A stretch of DNA of 51,679 bases from Arcticibacter svalbardensis MN12-7 (GTDB taxonomy: Bacteria > Bacteroidota > Bacteroidia > Sphingobacteriales > Sphingobacteriaceae), in the NCBI RefSeq assembly GCF_000403135.1, contig NZ_AQPN01000149.1:1-51679 (forward strand), read 5' to 3'. Below, piece after piece: positions 8,035-16,459 of this stretch (its first letter is position 1; the number at the start of each line of letters is the position of its first letter). The position numbers and the translations under genes were made by a program. A model generated the notes under the pieces. The model searched no databases, was not told the DNA's origin, and saw only the letters and a list, made by a program, of their open reading frames with translations.

Positions 8035-8865
8035 TTAATATTCTTTTAAAAACGACAATGTCGTGTCACATGCTTTTTTTAATTCAACAGGTAACTCATC
8101 AGATAACCATGGATGCCGGGCATTAAATACATGATCTGCATTTTCAACAATGATTAACCAGCTATCCGGATGTTGTCGTTGTAATAATTGAGCTTGTTCC
8201 AATTTTACAGTTGTATCCGCTTCACCTTGCACAATGAGCCATGGCTGAGTCAGTGATCTTGCTGCATTTAATATGTCTAACTTCTCGGTATTTTTATCCA
8301 GATCTTCTAAAATTACTGAATACAAGGGCATTTGCTGATTGGTACGCGAGTTATCCATATAAATGACACCATTTTTTTTCCATGATTTTTCCTGATCCAT
8401 ATTCCATAGTCCACGGAAATTACTTATTGAAGCCCAGGTTACCAGTTTGTCAACACGATTATCTTCGAATGTTTGAAGAATGCTAATGCCCCCACCCATA
8501 CTATGGCCAATTAAAATAATCTTTGAAGGCACAGGGAAAGATTCTCCACTTTTTGCATAGGTAATGACTTCGTCCAGATCTTTAAGTTCTTTGCTAAAGG
8601 TATTGTGGCCGAAAGATTCCAGATCATCGAATATATCAATATCTTCTTTGCTCATTCCATTGTGAGAGAAGTTGAATTTTAGGAAGCTAAAGCCGTTATG
8701 GGCAAAATAGTTAGCGACTAAGTGATGAGTACCCCAGTCTTTAAAGCCTTTAAATCCATGTACGAATATGATCATAGGTGCATTTTTAACTTGATCATTT
8801 AGTAGATAATCTATATGTATAGCTTTGTTTTCTGATCCTGGTATATGAGTTTTTTGTACTTTCAT
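8035..8865 (-). CDS. Alpha/beta hydrolase (dienelactone hydrolase / serine esterase type)
   Basis: A 276-residue alpha/beta hydrolase. The oxyanion-hole segment is FVHGFKGFKDWG (residues 34-45), the nucleophile elbow is GHSMGG with Ser122, and the likely acid and base are Asp217 (GEADTTV) and His245 (ENADHVF). No signal peptide is visible, so it should be cytosolic. Similar proteins are annotated as esterases, acyl-peptidases or dienelactone hydrolases, and the substrate cannot be predicted. It stands alone, 151 bp upstream of the sigma operon on the same strand and divergent from hemA. Confidence 0.82.
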   Translation of the reverse strand: MKVQKTHIPGSENKAIHIDYLLNDQVKNAPMIIFVHGFKGFKDWGTHHLVANYFAHNGFSFLKFNFSHNGMSKEDIDIFDDLESFGHNTFSKELKDLDEVITYAKSGESFPVPSKIILIGHSMGGGISILQTFEDNRVDKLVTWASISNFRGLWNMDQEKSWKKNGVIYMDNSRTNQQMPLYSVILEDLDKNTEKLDILNAARSLTQPWLIVQGEADTTVKLEQAQLLQRQHPDSWLIIVENADHVFNARHPWLSDELPVELKKACDTTLSFLKEY

Positions 8866-9079
8866 AGCATTGTAATAAGCTGTAATATATTGAATAATGA
8901 TTAAACAGTAGGTTAATAGTTGATGTTTTTATTATTTGATAACGAGCTTGATTGTACTATTTAGGTACTTATTGTTGTATGGTATTGTCTTACAGTTGAT
9001 TAAATTATGTGTTGTCTGCCTATTTTATCATGCACTTATTTATAAACGATCTAAATACCTCTGTTTTACAAAGGAATGA

Positions 9080-9109
9080 CAGCCGCTTAAGGCTGTATTG
9101 ATACATTTG
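9080..9109 (+). promoter_or_regulatory. Candidate hemA promoter with a short overlapping palindrome
   Basis: TACATTTG at 9102-9109 matches the TAnnTTTG -7 box and lies 28 nt before the hemA start. Just upstream, CAGCC (9080-9084) and GGCTG (9091-9095) form a short inverted repeat around GCTTAA. It sits where a repressor or activator could act. No good -33 TTTG is present, which would suit an activator-dependent promoter. Confidence 0.4.
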
Positions 9110-9137
9110 TTGAAGGTTTTTTTAAACATACTCAGAG

Positions 9138-10364
9138 TTGAAACAATTAAAAGTTTTAGCATTTACACATCAGCAGATTGATCTAAAGGATCTAGGGAAA
9201 TTAGTAATATGCAATCAGTCTCTGGTTGGTAAACTAAACTTTGTCAGACAAAAGTTTGATATCCCAGAAATCTTTTATATCGGTACCTGTAATAGGGTTG
9301 AATTTGTATTTTGTGCATCGCAAACTATCAGTCTTTCATTTATAAGGGAATTTATCTCATCGTTGGACTTCTGTATTCCAGAAGACAAGATGGAAGATTT
9401 TATTAGTAAAGTCAAGTTCTACGAGGACCAGGATGCATTTAATCATCTCTTGCGTATTTCATGTTCATTGGAAAGTCTAGTTGTAGGGGAGAAAGAAATT
9501 CTTTCTCAGGTACGTAAGGCTTATGAACAATGCCGAGAAGCAGGATTTACAGGCGACTATCTTCGTATGATCATGAGTCAGGTTGTTAAAACTGCCAAAC
9601 AGGTTTATACAGATACAAATATTTCCAAAAATCCCATTTCAGTTGTATCTCTTGCGTACCGTAAGTTACGCGATCTGAACATGTGCGCGAACTCGCGGAT
9701 TCTTATTATCGGTGCAGGGGAAACCAATAAAAATATATCTAAATACCTCCAAAAGCATAAATACTCTAATTTTTCTGTGTTTAATCGTACGCTTTCTAAA
9801 GCAGAAGATTTAGCCAAAGAATTGCAGGGAGAAGCATACAGTCTGGAGGAGTTAAAGAATTACAAGAAAGGATTTGATGTAATTATTACCTGCACGAGTT
9901 GCACAGAACCAATTATTACTAATTCGATCTATCAATCTCTTTTAAATGGAGAAACAGGTAGAAAAGTGATTGTAGATCTTGCTATACCGAATGATACAGA
10001 TCCTGAAGTTATCTCAAACAATCCTGTTACTTTTATAGAAGTAAGAAGTTTACAGGAAGTGGCTAATCAAAATATGCAGGAGCGCTATCAGGAATTGGTT
10101 CATGCAGAAGTAATAATTGAACAAAATATTAACGAATTTAAGCCTATACTGCGACAACGGCGTATTGAGCTTGCCATGCGTGACGTTCCAATTAAGATTA
10201 AAGAAATCAGAAGGATGGCTGTAGACTCGGTTTTTGCCGAAGATATAGGACAATTGGATAGTAATTCGAGAGAAGTTTTAGAACGTGTTATCAATTACAT
10301 GGAAAAGAAATACATCAGCGTACCTATGGTTATGGCGAAAGAAATTTTGGTTAATAATAGTTAA
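9138..10364 (+). CDS. hemA: Glutamyl-tRNA reductase
   Basis: HemA reduces glutamyl-tRNA(Glu) to glutamate-1-semialdehyde with NADPH, the first committed step of the C5 heme route. The 408 residues are normal for the family. The catalytic cysteine is C51 in IGTCNRVEFV, and the substrate domain continues through SLVVGEKEILSQVRKAYE. The NADPH fold begins at ILIIGAGETNKNI, and a C-terminal dimerisation helix follows. The frame has a stop at 9123 and no ATG or GTG before the conserved N terminus (KQLKVLAFTHQ), so translation must begin at TTG 9138. It is the first gene of the heme cluster, and the downstream hemC-hemD gene has its own promoter. Confidence 0.95.
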   Translation: MKQLKVLAFTHQQIDLKDLGKLVICNQSLVGKLNFVRQKFDIPEIFYIGTCNRVEFVFCASQTISLSFIREFISSLDFCIPEDKMEDFISKVKFYEDQDAFNHLLRISCSLESLVVGEKEILSQVRKAYEQCREAGFTGDYLRMIMSQVVKTAKQVYTDTNISKNPISVVSLAYRKLRDLNMCANSRILIIGAGETNKNISKYLQKHKYSNFSVFNRTLSKAEDLAKELQGEAYSLEELKNYKKGFDVIITCTSCTEPIITNSIYQSLLNGETGRKVIVDLAIPNDTDPEVISNNPVTFIEVRSLQEVANQNMQERYQELVHAEVIIEQNINEFKPILRQRRIELAMRDVPIKIKEIRRMAVDSVFAEDIGQLDSNSREVLERVINYMEKKYISVPMVMAKEILVNNS

Positions 10365-10376
10365 TTTGCTTCATCC

Positions 10377-10408
10377 TTGTAAAGCAAATGCAATATTCGT
10401 TATTTTTG
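10377..10408 (+). promoter_or_regulatory. Promoter of the hemC-hemD fusion gene
   Basis: TTG at 10377-10379 and TATTTTTG at 10401-10408, with a 21-nt spacer, fit the Bacteroidota -33/-7 pattern well. The box ends 19 nt before the TTG start codon of the fusion gene. It implies that hemA and hemC-hemD can be transcribed separately. Confidence 0.6.
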
Positions 10409-10427
10409 CAAAAAGGCTAATTTTATT

Positions 10428-12008
10428 TTGGACAGAAAACTTATCATTGGAACACGAGGAAGTGAGCTTGCTCTCTGGCAGGCGCATTTTGTAAAAGATA
10501 GGCTTCTAGAGCTAGGTGTTGAAGCAGATCTAAAAATTATCAAAACTCAGGGCGATAAAATCCTTAATTTACGATTAGATAAGTTGGAAGGTAAAGGCTT
10601 CTTTACTAAAGAATTAGAAGAAGGACTGCTCGATAACTCTATTGATATAGCTGTTCATTCACATAAAGATTTACCTACCCAACATCCTGCTGGATTAATT
10701 ATTGCAGCGGTATCTGAACGCGAGGATCCCCATGAACTTCTCTTAATATTAAAAGATTGTGTAGATATCAAACAGAAGTTATCCGTAAAGTATGGCGGTA
10801 TGGTTGGTACCTCATCTAATCGTAGAAAGGCACAATTGCTTGCTGTACGTCCGGATTTAGAGATCGAAGACCTACGGGGAAATGTTCCTACTCGAATACA
10901 AAAATTGAGAGATGAGGACTATGATGCCATTATCATTGCAAAAGCGGGAGTATTTCGCCTTGGAATTGATTTAAGTGAGTTTCATGTAGAAGAAATTGAT
11001 CCAACAGAATTTATTCCATCTCCAGCACAAGGAGTATTAGCCATTCAAATTCGTGAAGGCAATCAGGAGTTATATGATATCTTACAAGGGTTGCATCATG
11101 CAGACGTTGCAGAAGTGATTGCAGTGGAACGGAAGGTGCTTAACTTATTCAATGGAGGTTGCCATATGCCGCTGGGCTGTTTTTGTAGAAAAGAAAATGG
11201 TAAATTTCAGGTTTGGACTTCTAAAGCTGATGAAGGGGACTCATTTCCAAGCCGGCTCTTTATTGAATCTGATACTGCAGATGGTTTAGCTGAACGGATC
11301 GTTGCCAAGTTCTCCAAACAGCGTAAACATCCTTCAAAAGTATTTATTACCCGTGAGATTTCTGAATATAGTTATTTCAGAAAAGCTATGGAGGCCAATG
11401 GAATTTCAATTGATGGCCGCTCATTGATCCGTACCTTTCCTATTATTAATAAACTGGATCCTTATATTTTACGTGATATCGACTGGATATTTTTTAATAG
11501 TAAAAATGCGATTGAATATTTTTTCAATTTAGATCCACAGCTGTCTAAGAAAACCAAATTTGGTGTTTTAGGACGTGCATCGGAAGAAACGTTAAGAAGA
11601 TTTGGAAAGGTGCCCGATTTTAATGGAGAGGAAGAAGGTATTGACACGGCAGAGATTGCAAAGGAATTTGCTCGTGTTGCAGGTGGTTTAAAAATCTTAT
11701 TTCCTGGTGCAAAGGGATCTTTACGTACCGTTCAACAAATGTTACCAGAAGGTACCCGAATCATTGATTTGCCGATCTATGAAACTGGTTTAGAAGAAAA
11801 TGTAGAACAATCACACGCAGATGTGTTGATATTTACAAGTCCGTCCAATGTAGAAGCTTATTTTGAAGATAACTTGTTAGAACCCGGACAAAAGGTAATA
11901 TGCATTGGGCGATCAACAGGAAAGAAGTTTGATGAAATGGGTTTGAGTTATACTTTGCCCTATTCGCCAGATGAATTAGGTTTGTCTGAAGCCGTATTCG
12001 GGCTATAA
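10428..12008 (+). CDS. hemC: Hydroxymethylbilane synthase fused to uroporphyrinogen-III synthase
   Basis: This 526-residue protein joins two consecutive heme enzymes. Residues 1 to about 300 are porphobilinogen deaminase (HemC): IIGTRGSELALWQ at the N terminus, catalytic Asp81 in HSHKDLP, and the dipyrromethane-cofactor cysteine C245 in FNGGCHMPLG. From about residue 305 (VFITREIS) to the end is a HemD-type uroporphyrinogen-III synthase, recognisable from IFFNSKNAIEYF, ILFPGAKGSLRTV and LIFTSPSNVEAYF. Fusion would hand the unstable linear hydroxymethylbilane straight to the cyclising enzyme. No ATG or GTG precedes the conserved start and an in-frame stop lies at 10380, so TTG 10428 is the start. 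Confidence 0.93.
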   Translation: MDRKLIIGTRGSELALWQAHFVKDRLLELGVEADLKIIKTQGDKILNLRLDKLEGKGFFTKELEEGLLDNSIDIAVHSHKDLPTQHPAGLIIAAVSEREDPHELLLILKDCVDIKQKLSVKYGGMVGTSSNRRKAQLLAVRPDLEIEDLRGNVPTRIQKLRDEDYDAIIIAKAGVFRLGIDLSEFHVEEIDPTEFIPSPAQGVLAIQIREGNQELYDILQGLHHADVAEVIAVERKVLNLFNGGCHMPLGCFCRKENGKFQVWTSKADEGDSFPSRLFIESDTADGLAERIVAKFSKQRKHPSKVFITREISEYSYFRKAMEANGISIDGRSLIRTFPIINKLDPYILRDIDWIFFNSKNAIEYFFNLDPQLSKKTKFGVLGRASEETLRRFGKVPDFNGEEEGIDTAEIAKEFARVAGGLKILFPGAKGSLRTVQQMLPEGTRIIDLPIYETGLEENVEQSHADVLIFTSPSNVEAYFEDNLLEPGQKVICIGRSTGKKFDEMGLSYTLPYSPDELGLSEAVFGL

Positions 12009-12022
12009 TAAATAAAAAAACT

Positions 12023-12994
12023 ATGTTACAAAGACCAAGAAGAAATAGAAAAAGTGAAGTTATTCGTCAGATGGTTAAAGAAACTCATTTGTCGGCATCA
12101 AACCTAATATTTCCTCTTTTTATAGTAGATGGGATCAACCAGAAAACGGAGATCTCCTCTATGCCCGGAATCTTCCGATATTCGGTAGATAATTTATTAA
12201 GGGAAGTAGAGAGCTGCATGAAGCTCGGCTTAAAATCTTTTGATCTTTTTCCTCGCATTGATGATTCTTTAAAAGATAAATATGCTACTGAAAGTTACCG
12301 AGAAGGCTCATTATACCTCAAGGCGATTTCTGAAGTAAAACATTACTTTCCTGAAGCTTGTGTCGTAACCGATGTGGCGATGGATCCTTATAGTTCTGAT
12401 GGTCATGATGGAATAATAGAAAATGGTGTCATTCTTAATGATGAAACACTGGAGATTTTAGGGAAAATGGCTCTGGCACATGCTCAGGCAGGTGCCGATA
12501 TCATTGCTCCTTCCGATATGATGGATGGTAGAATTGGTTATATCCGTCAGGTACTGGATGAAAATGGATTCACCAATGTCTCCCTGATGTCTTACTGTGC
12601 TAAATATGCCAGTGCTTTTTATGGACCTTTCCGTGATGCATTAGGATCAGCGCCTAAGTCAGGTGATAAAAAGACCTATCAGATGGATCCTTCAAATCAG
12701 CGTGAGGCATTGATTGAGGCTACTCTTGATGAGCAGGAAGGTGCGGATTTTCTTATGGTAAAGCCTGCATTGCCTTATCTGGATGTAATTAAGTTGTTAA
12801 AGGATCATTCGGATTTGCCGATAGCGGCGTATAATGTGAGTGGTGAATATTCAATGATTAAGGCTGCTGTTCAAAATGGATGGTTAGATGAACAGCGTGC
12901 TATAACAGAGGTTTTAACCAGTATCCGTAGAGCAGGAGCGACCGCTATATTGTCCTACCATTCCAAAGAGGTGTTACTTAACAATTGGATTTAA
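12023..12994 (+). CDS. hemB: Delta-aminolevulinic acid dehydratase (porphobilinogen synthase)
   Basis: HemB condenses two 5-aminolevulinate molecules to porphobilinogen. The 323 residues include SDMMDGRIGYIR, the two active-site lysines K194 (SYCAKYASAFYGPFRDA) and the Schiff-base K247 (FLMVKPALPYLD), and a basic N-terminal arm used for octamer assembly. The metal loop reads DVAMDPYSSDGHDG, with Ala, Asp and Asp where zinc enzymes carry three cysteines. This should therefore be the non-zinc, magnesium-responsive type. It begins with ATG 14 nt after the hemC-hemD stop and is probably co-transcribed with it. Confidence 0.96.
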   Translation: MLQRPRRNRKSEVIRQMVKETHLSASNLIFPLFIVDGINQKTEISSMPGIFRYSVDNLLREVESCMKLGLKSFDLFPRIDDSLKDKYATESYREGSLYLKAISEVKHYFPEACVVTDVAMDPYSSDGHDGIIENGVILNDETLEILGKMALAHAQAGADIIAPSDMMDGRIGYIRQVLDENGFTNVSLMSYCAKYASAFYGPFRDALGSAPKSGDKKTYQMDPSNQREALIEATLDEQEGADFLMVKPALPYLDVIKLLKDHSDLPIAAYNVSGEYSMIKAAVQNGWLDEQRAITEVLTSIRRAGATAILSYHSKEVLLNNWI

Positions 12995-13011
12995 AAATTT
13001 AAAATTTCATT

Positions 13012-14370
13012 ATGTCTGATTCTTCAACATTCCATGAACAACCTATAAATACGACAAGTTTGCCGGATATTAGCAGAGCTCAATCTGCTGCACTATATGA
13101 AACAGCTTTGCACTATTTTCCAGGGGGAGTAAATTCCCCTGTGAGAGCTTTTAAATCAGTGTTTGGCACCCCTCTTTTTATTAAAAAAGGAGATGGCTGT
13201 ACGGTTTGGGATGCAGATGGAAACCAATTCGTTGATTTCTGTTGTTCTTGGGGACCTTTGATTTTAGGACATAATAATCCGGTTGTGAAACAACATGTTT
13301 TGCAAGCGATTGATAGTGGAATGAGTTTTGGTGCGCCCACTGAACTGGAGAATGACCTTGCCTCCTTAATTTTATCGAATAACAAAAAGATTGAAAAGTT
13401 GCGTTTTGTAAGTTCAGGCACCGAGGCAGTAATGTCTGCGATCCGGCTGGCAAGGGGTTATACCAAGCGGGATAAGATCTTGAAATTTGATGGTTGCTAC
13501 CATGGACATGTGGATTCGCTATTAGTAAAGGCGGGTTCAGGCTTAGTTACTTTTGGAGAAACATCATCTGCTGGTGTACCTAAAGGATTTGCCGATGAGA
13601 CTATTGTGATTCCTTTAAATGATAAAGAGGCTGTAAAGGCTGCTTTTGATCAGTTTCCCGGACAAATTGCTGCCGTTATAATTGAAGGAATTCCTGCTAA
13701 CAATGGGTTGTTAATTCAGACTAAGGAATACATTCAGTTTTTAAGAGAAGTAACAAAAACGAATCAGTCGCTTCTTATTTTTGATGAAGTGATTACAGGC
13801 TTTAGATTGGGCTTTGAAGGAGCTGCTGCTTATTATGATGTGAATCCTGATATTATTACTTATGGTAAGATTATTGGTGGTGGTATGCCAGTAGGTGCTT
13901 ACGGTGCATCTGCTGAAATAATGGGACATGTCTCTCCCGAAGGCTCTGTTTATCAGGCAGGAACACTGTCTGGGAATCCTGTAGCAATGGCTGCCGGTAT
14001 AGGCCAGTTATCTCAATTACTACAACCTGGATTTTATAAAAAGCTGAATGCTAAAGCAGCTTCATTTGTGGAGTGTATACAAGAATTCGCAAATAATAGA
14101 GGGTATAAGTTTAAAGTATTTACTGCCGGATCCATGTTTTGGTTTGCTTTTACAGATCAGAATATTCAAGCCGCTGCTGAAATTGATGCCTCAAGTATGA
14201 CCTATTTTAAGGTGATGCATCGCGAATTATTGAACAGGGGAGTGTACCTGGGTCCTTCAGGTTACGAAATTGGATTTATTTCAGATGCGCATACTGCAGC
14301 TGATCTCGACAAAGCAAAAAAAGCTATATTTGATAGTCTGGATATTGTATTTTTAAAAGATTATGCGTAA
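13012..14370 (+). CDS. hemL: Glutamate-1-semialdehyde 2,1-aminomutase
   Basis: HemL converts glutamate-1-semialdehyde, the HemA product, to 5-aminolevulinate using PLP or PMP. The 452 residues have FPGGVNSPVRAFKSV near the N terminus, SSGTEAVMSAIRLARG, FDEVITGFR (cofactor aspartate) and the Schiff-base lysine K286 in TYGKIIGGGMPVGAYG. This separates it from the acetylornithine-type aminotransferase elsewhere in the window. It follows hemB by 17 nt. Its last 8 bases overlap the histidine kinase gene, implying translational coupling. The N terminus has about 20 extra polar residues before the core. Confidence 0.96.
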   Translation: MSDSSTFHEQPINTTSLPDISRAQSAALYETALHYFPGGVNSPVRAFKSVFGTPLFIKKGDGCTVWDADGNQFVDFCCSWGPLILGHNNPVVKQHVLQAIDSGMSFGAPTELENDLASLILSNNKKIEKLRFVSSGTEAVMSAIRLARGYTKRDKILKFDGCYHGHVDSLLVKAGSGLVTFGETSSAGVPKGFADETIVIPLNDKEAVKAAFDQFPGQIAAVIIEGIPANNGLLIQTKEYIQFLREVTKTNQSLLIFDEVITGFRLGFEGAAAYYDVNPDIITYGKIIGGGMPVGAYGASAEIMGHVSPEGSVYQAGTLSGNPVAMAAGIGQLSQLLQPGFYKKLNAKAASFVECIQEFANNRGYKFKVFTAGSMFWFAFTDQNIQAAAEIDASSMTYFKVMHRELLNRGVYLGPSGYEIGFISDAHTAADLDKAKKAIFDSLDIVFLKDYA

Positions 14371-15238
14371 ATCTCTGATTATATTTTATGCCTTAATTAT
14401 TTATGCGCTAGCAGAGCTTATCTGGTGGGGAGTTCTGCTTATAGAAGTTCAGCCTGAACGCCAAACTATGATCCTTGGAGAGGGTGCTGTTTTTATATTC
14501 CTTTTTTTTACAGGAGCTTATCATCTTCATAAGACTCTAAACAAAGAAAGAATGCTGAAGGAACAGCAAAAAAACTTTTTATTGTCGGTTACACATGAGT
14601 TGAAGTCGCCTCTTGCGTCTATTAAATTATATATTCAGACCATTTTAAAGCGAAATCTGGATAAAGAACAGATCCATTCTTTTTTAAATAATTCCTTAAA
14701 GGATATTGAACGACTCGATGACCTGGTTGAGAATATGCTTCTTGCCACACGGATTGAAAATCACTCCTATTCTTTTCCAAAAGAGAAATTTAACCTGACC
14801 GAAGTAATCAGGAGTGTAGCAAGCCGACTTCAGATCCATACCTGTAGTTCCCAGATAATTAAACTCAATGTAGAGCCAGATATTTATATAACAGGGGATC
14901 GTTTTGCGCTCACTCTGGTAGTTTCTAATCTCATAGAAAATGCGGTTAAATACTCTCCTCCCTGTGAAGAAATTGCAGTTGAATTGAAAAGAACGCCCCT
15001 TGAAGTAAGCTTTACAGTAGCAGATAAAGGTATTGGTATTAAGGATGAAGAGAAGTTCCGCATCTTTGAAAAGTTTTATCGTGTAGGAAGTGAAGATACA
15101 CGTAAAACTAAAGGGACTGGTCTTGGTTTATACATTGTAAAACAGGTGTTGGATAAACATCTGGCATTTATTAAAGTGAAGAATAACCGGCCTGCCGGAA
15201 GTATTTTCGAAGTAACATTTAACACAGATGGCCACTAA
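14363..15238 (+). CDS. Sensor histidine kinase
   Basis: A 291-residue membrane kinase with two N-terminal transmembrane helices (about residues 5-27 and 38-56) and almost no periplasmic loop. The dimerisation/phosphoacceptor box has His78 in SVTHELKSPLASIK. The ATPase domain carries the N box NLIENAVKYS, G1 DKGIGI, the F box FEKFYR and G2 GTGLGLYIVK. The very short external loop suggests it senses something within the membrane or through a partner. It overlaps hemL by 8 nt and the response regulator by 11 nt, so the pair is locked into the heme operon. A link between its signal and heme demand is plausible but only inferred. Confidence 0.92.
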   Translation: MRKSLIIFYALIIYALAELIWWGVLLIEVQPERQTMILGEGAVFIFLFFTGAYHLHKTLNKERMLKEQQKNFLLSVTHELKSPLASIKLYIQTILKRNLDKEQIHSFLNNSLKDIERLDDLVENMLLATRIENHSYSFPKEKFNLTEVIRSVASRLQIHTCSSQIIKLNVEPDIYITGDRFALTLVVSNLIENAVKYSPPCEEIAVELKRTPLEVSFTVADKGIGIKDEEKFRIFEKFYRVGSEDTRKTKGTGLGLYIVKQVLDKHLAFIKVKNNRPAGSIFEVTFNTDGH

Positions 15239-15932
15239 ACAACGTATTTTATTAGTAGAGGATGAAGAACATCTCCTTGAAGCAATAAAGCTTAATCTTG
15301 AGCTTGAAGGTTACAAAGTAACCACAGCAATTGATGGAAAGAAAGCGCTGAAAATTTTCAAAGAAGAGCGATTTAATTTGATCCTACTGGATGTGATGCT
15401 TCCCGAAATTGATGGATTTCAGGTTGCGGAAACAATAAGATTAGAGAATACGGAAGTTCCTATTATGTTTCTTACCGCAAAGAACACCAATGAAGACAAG
15501 ATCAACGGACTTAAAAAAGGTGCGGATGATTATTTGGTAAAGCCATTTAATTTAGAAGAGTTAATTCTTCGTGTAAATAACTTAGTTAAGCGTGGTTTAA
15601 CAGGTGATGACAAGAAAGAATTGAACACCTATAAAATTGGAGACAAAACGATCTACTTTAATTCATTTGAACTCAGGAATGATGATGGATCAGTAACTCC
15701 TCTTACTAAAAAGGAAACCATGCTGCTTAAGCTGCTTATTGAAAGAAGAAATGAAGCAGTGTCAAGGGAACAAATTCTTGAGACGGTTTGGAATTATGAT
15801 GTTTATCCATCTACGAGAACAATCGATAATTTTATTCTGACTTTTAGAAAGTATTTTGAACCAGATCAAAAGAATCCTATATACTTCCATTCCATAAGAG
15901 GAGTTGGGTATAAGTTTACGGAAAGTCACTAA
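15228..15932 (+). CDS. OmpR/PhoB-family response regulator
   Basis: A 234-residue two-domain regulator. The receiver (residues 1-120) has the acidic pocket EDEE at 11-14, phosphoacceptor Asp55 in LILLDVMLPEIDGF, Thr in FLTAK and Lys in DDYLVKPF. The C-terminal winged helix (about 135-234) includes LTKKETMLLKLLIE, SREQILETVWNY and IRGVGYKF, typical of the OmpR/PhoB group. It overlaps the kinase gene by 11 nt and should be its cognate partner. Targets are unknown; position between hemL and hemE makes heme or respiratory genes reasonable candidates. Confidence 0.94.
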   Translation: MATKQRILLVEDEEHLLEAIKLNLELEGYKVTTAIDGKKALKIFKEERFNLILLDVMLPEIDGFQVAETIRLENTEVPIMFLTAKNTNEDKINGLKKGADDYLVKPFNLEELILRVNNLVKRGLTGDDKKELNTYKIGDKTIYFNSFELRNDDGSVTPLTKKETMLLKLLIERRNEAVSREQILETVWNYDVYPSTRTIDNFILTFRKYFEPDQKNPIYFHSIRGVGYKFTESH

Positions 15933-15934
15933 AA

Positions 15935-16459
15935 ATGATCACAAATAGGTTCCGCTTTATTCTAATCGCTTTAGCTGCTGTACTTTTAGCTTGGACGATT
16001 ACAAAGCAAGAATATCAAGCATCCGCTTTAGTTATTTTAGGGATCTTGCTTTTGATTATAAGTTATTTAAGGGATGGTACTGTAGTGCTGGCTGCTCGTT
16101 CCTTCCAACGGAATGATTACGAAAAAACAGAGAAGTTATTACAGGAGATTAGATATCCGGAGCGCTTAAGGGCAAAAAGAAGAGGTTATTATGAATTTAT
16201 TTATGGTAATATTGAATTAAAGCGTTTGAATTATGAGGAAGCTGAAAGGCATTTTCAAATTGCCAGCCGTTTCCCTTTGAGAAATGAAAATGATAAAGCA
16301 TACGTGATGGTGCATTTGGCTAATCTTAGTCTGCGTAAGAAACAGTCTGATCGTGCCGAAGCATATCTTGTTAAAGCAAGGGGACTTAAAACAAGTTCCA
16401 GAGTGCAGGATATTATATTAAAAATTGAGAAAGAAATAAACAAGAGGTTTGAGCAATAA
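15935..16459 (+). CDS. Membrane-anchored TPR-like protein
   Basis: A 174-residue protein with two close N-terminal membrane helices (about residues 7-22 and 30-46) and a helical cytoplasmic part. The latter (about 56-155) has alternating tetratricopeptide-type helices, for example YEKTEKLLQEI, GNIELKRLNYEEAERHFQIA and SLRKKQSDRAEAYLVKA. TPR folds mediate protein contacts. No enzymatic motif is visible. It starts 2 nt after the response regulator stop and overlaps hemE by 11 nt, so it is clearly part of the operon. It may scaffold the kinase or membrane-associated heme enzymes (inference). Confidence 0.7.
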   Translation: MITNRFRFILIALAAVLLAWTITKQEYQASALVILGILLLIISYLRDGTVVLAARSFQRNDYEKTEKLLQEIRYPERLRAKRRGYYEFIYGNIELKRLNYEEAERHFQIASRFPLRNENDKAYVMVHLANLSLRKKQSDRAEAYLVKARGLKTSSRVQDIILKIEKEINKRFEQ

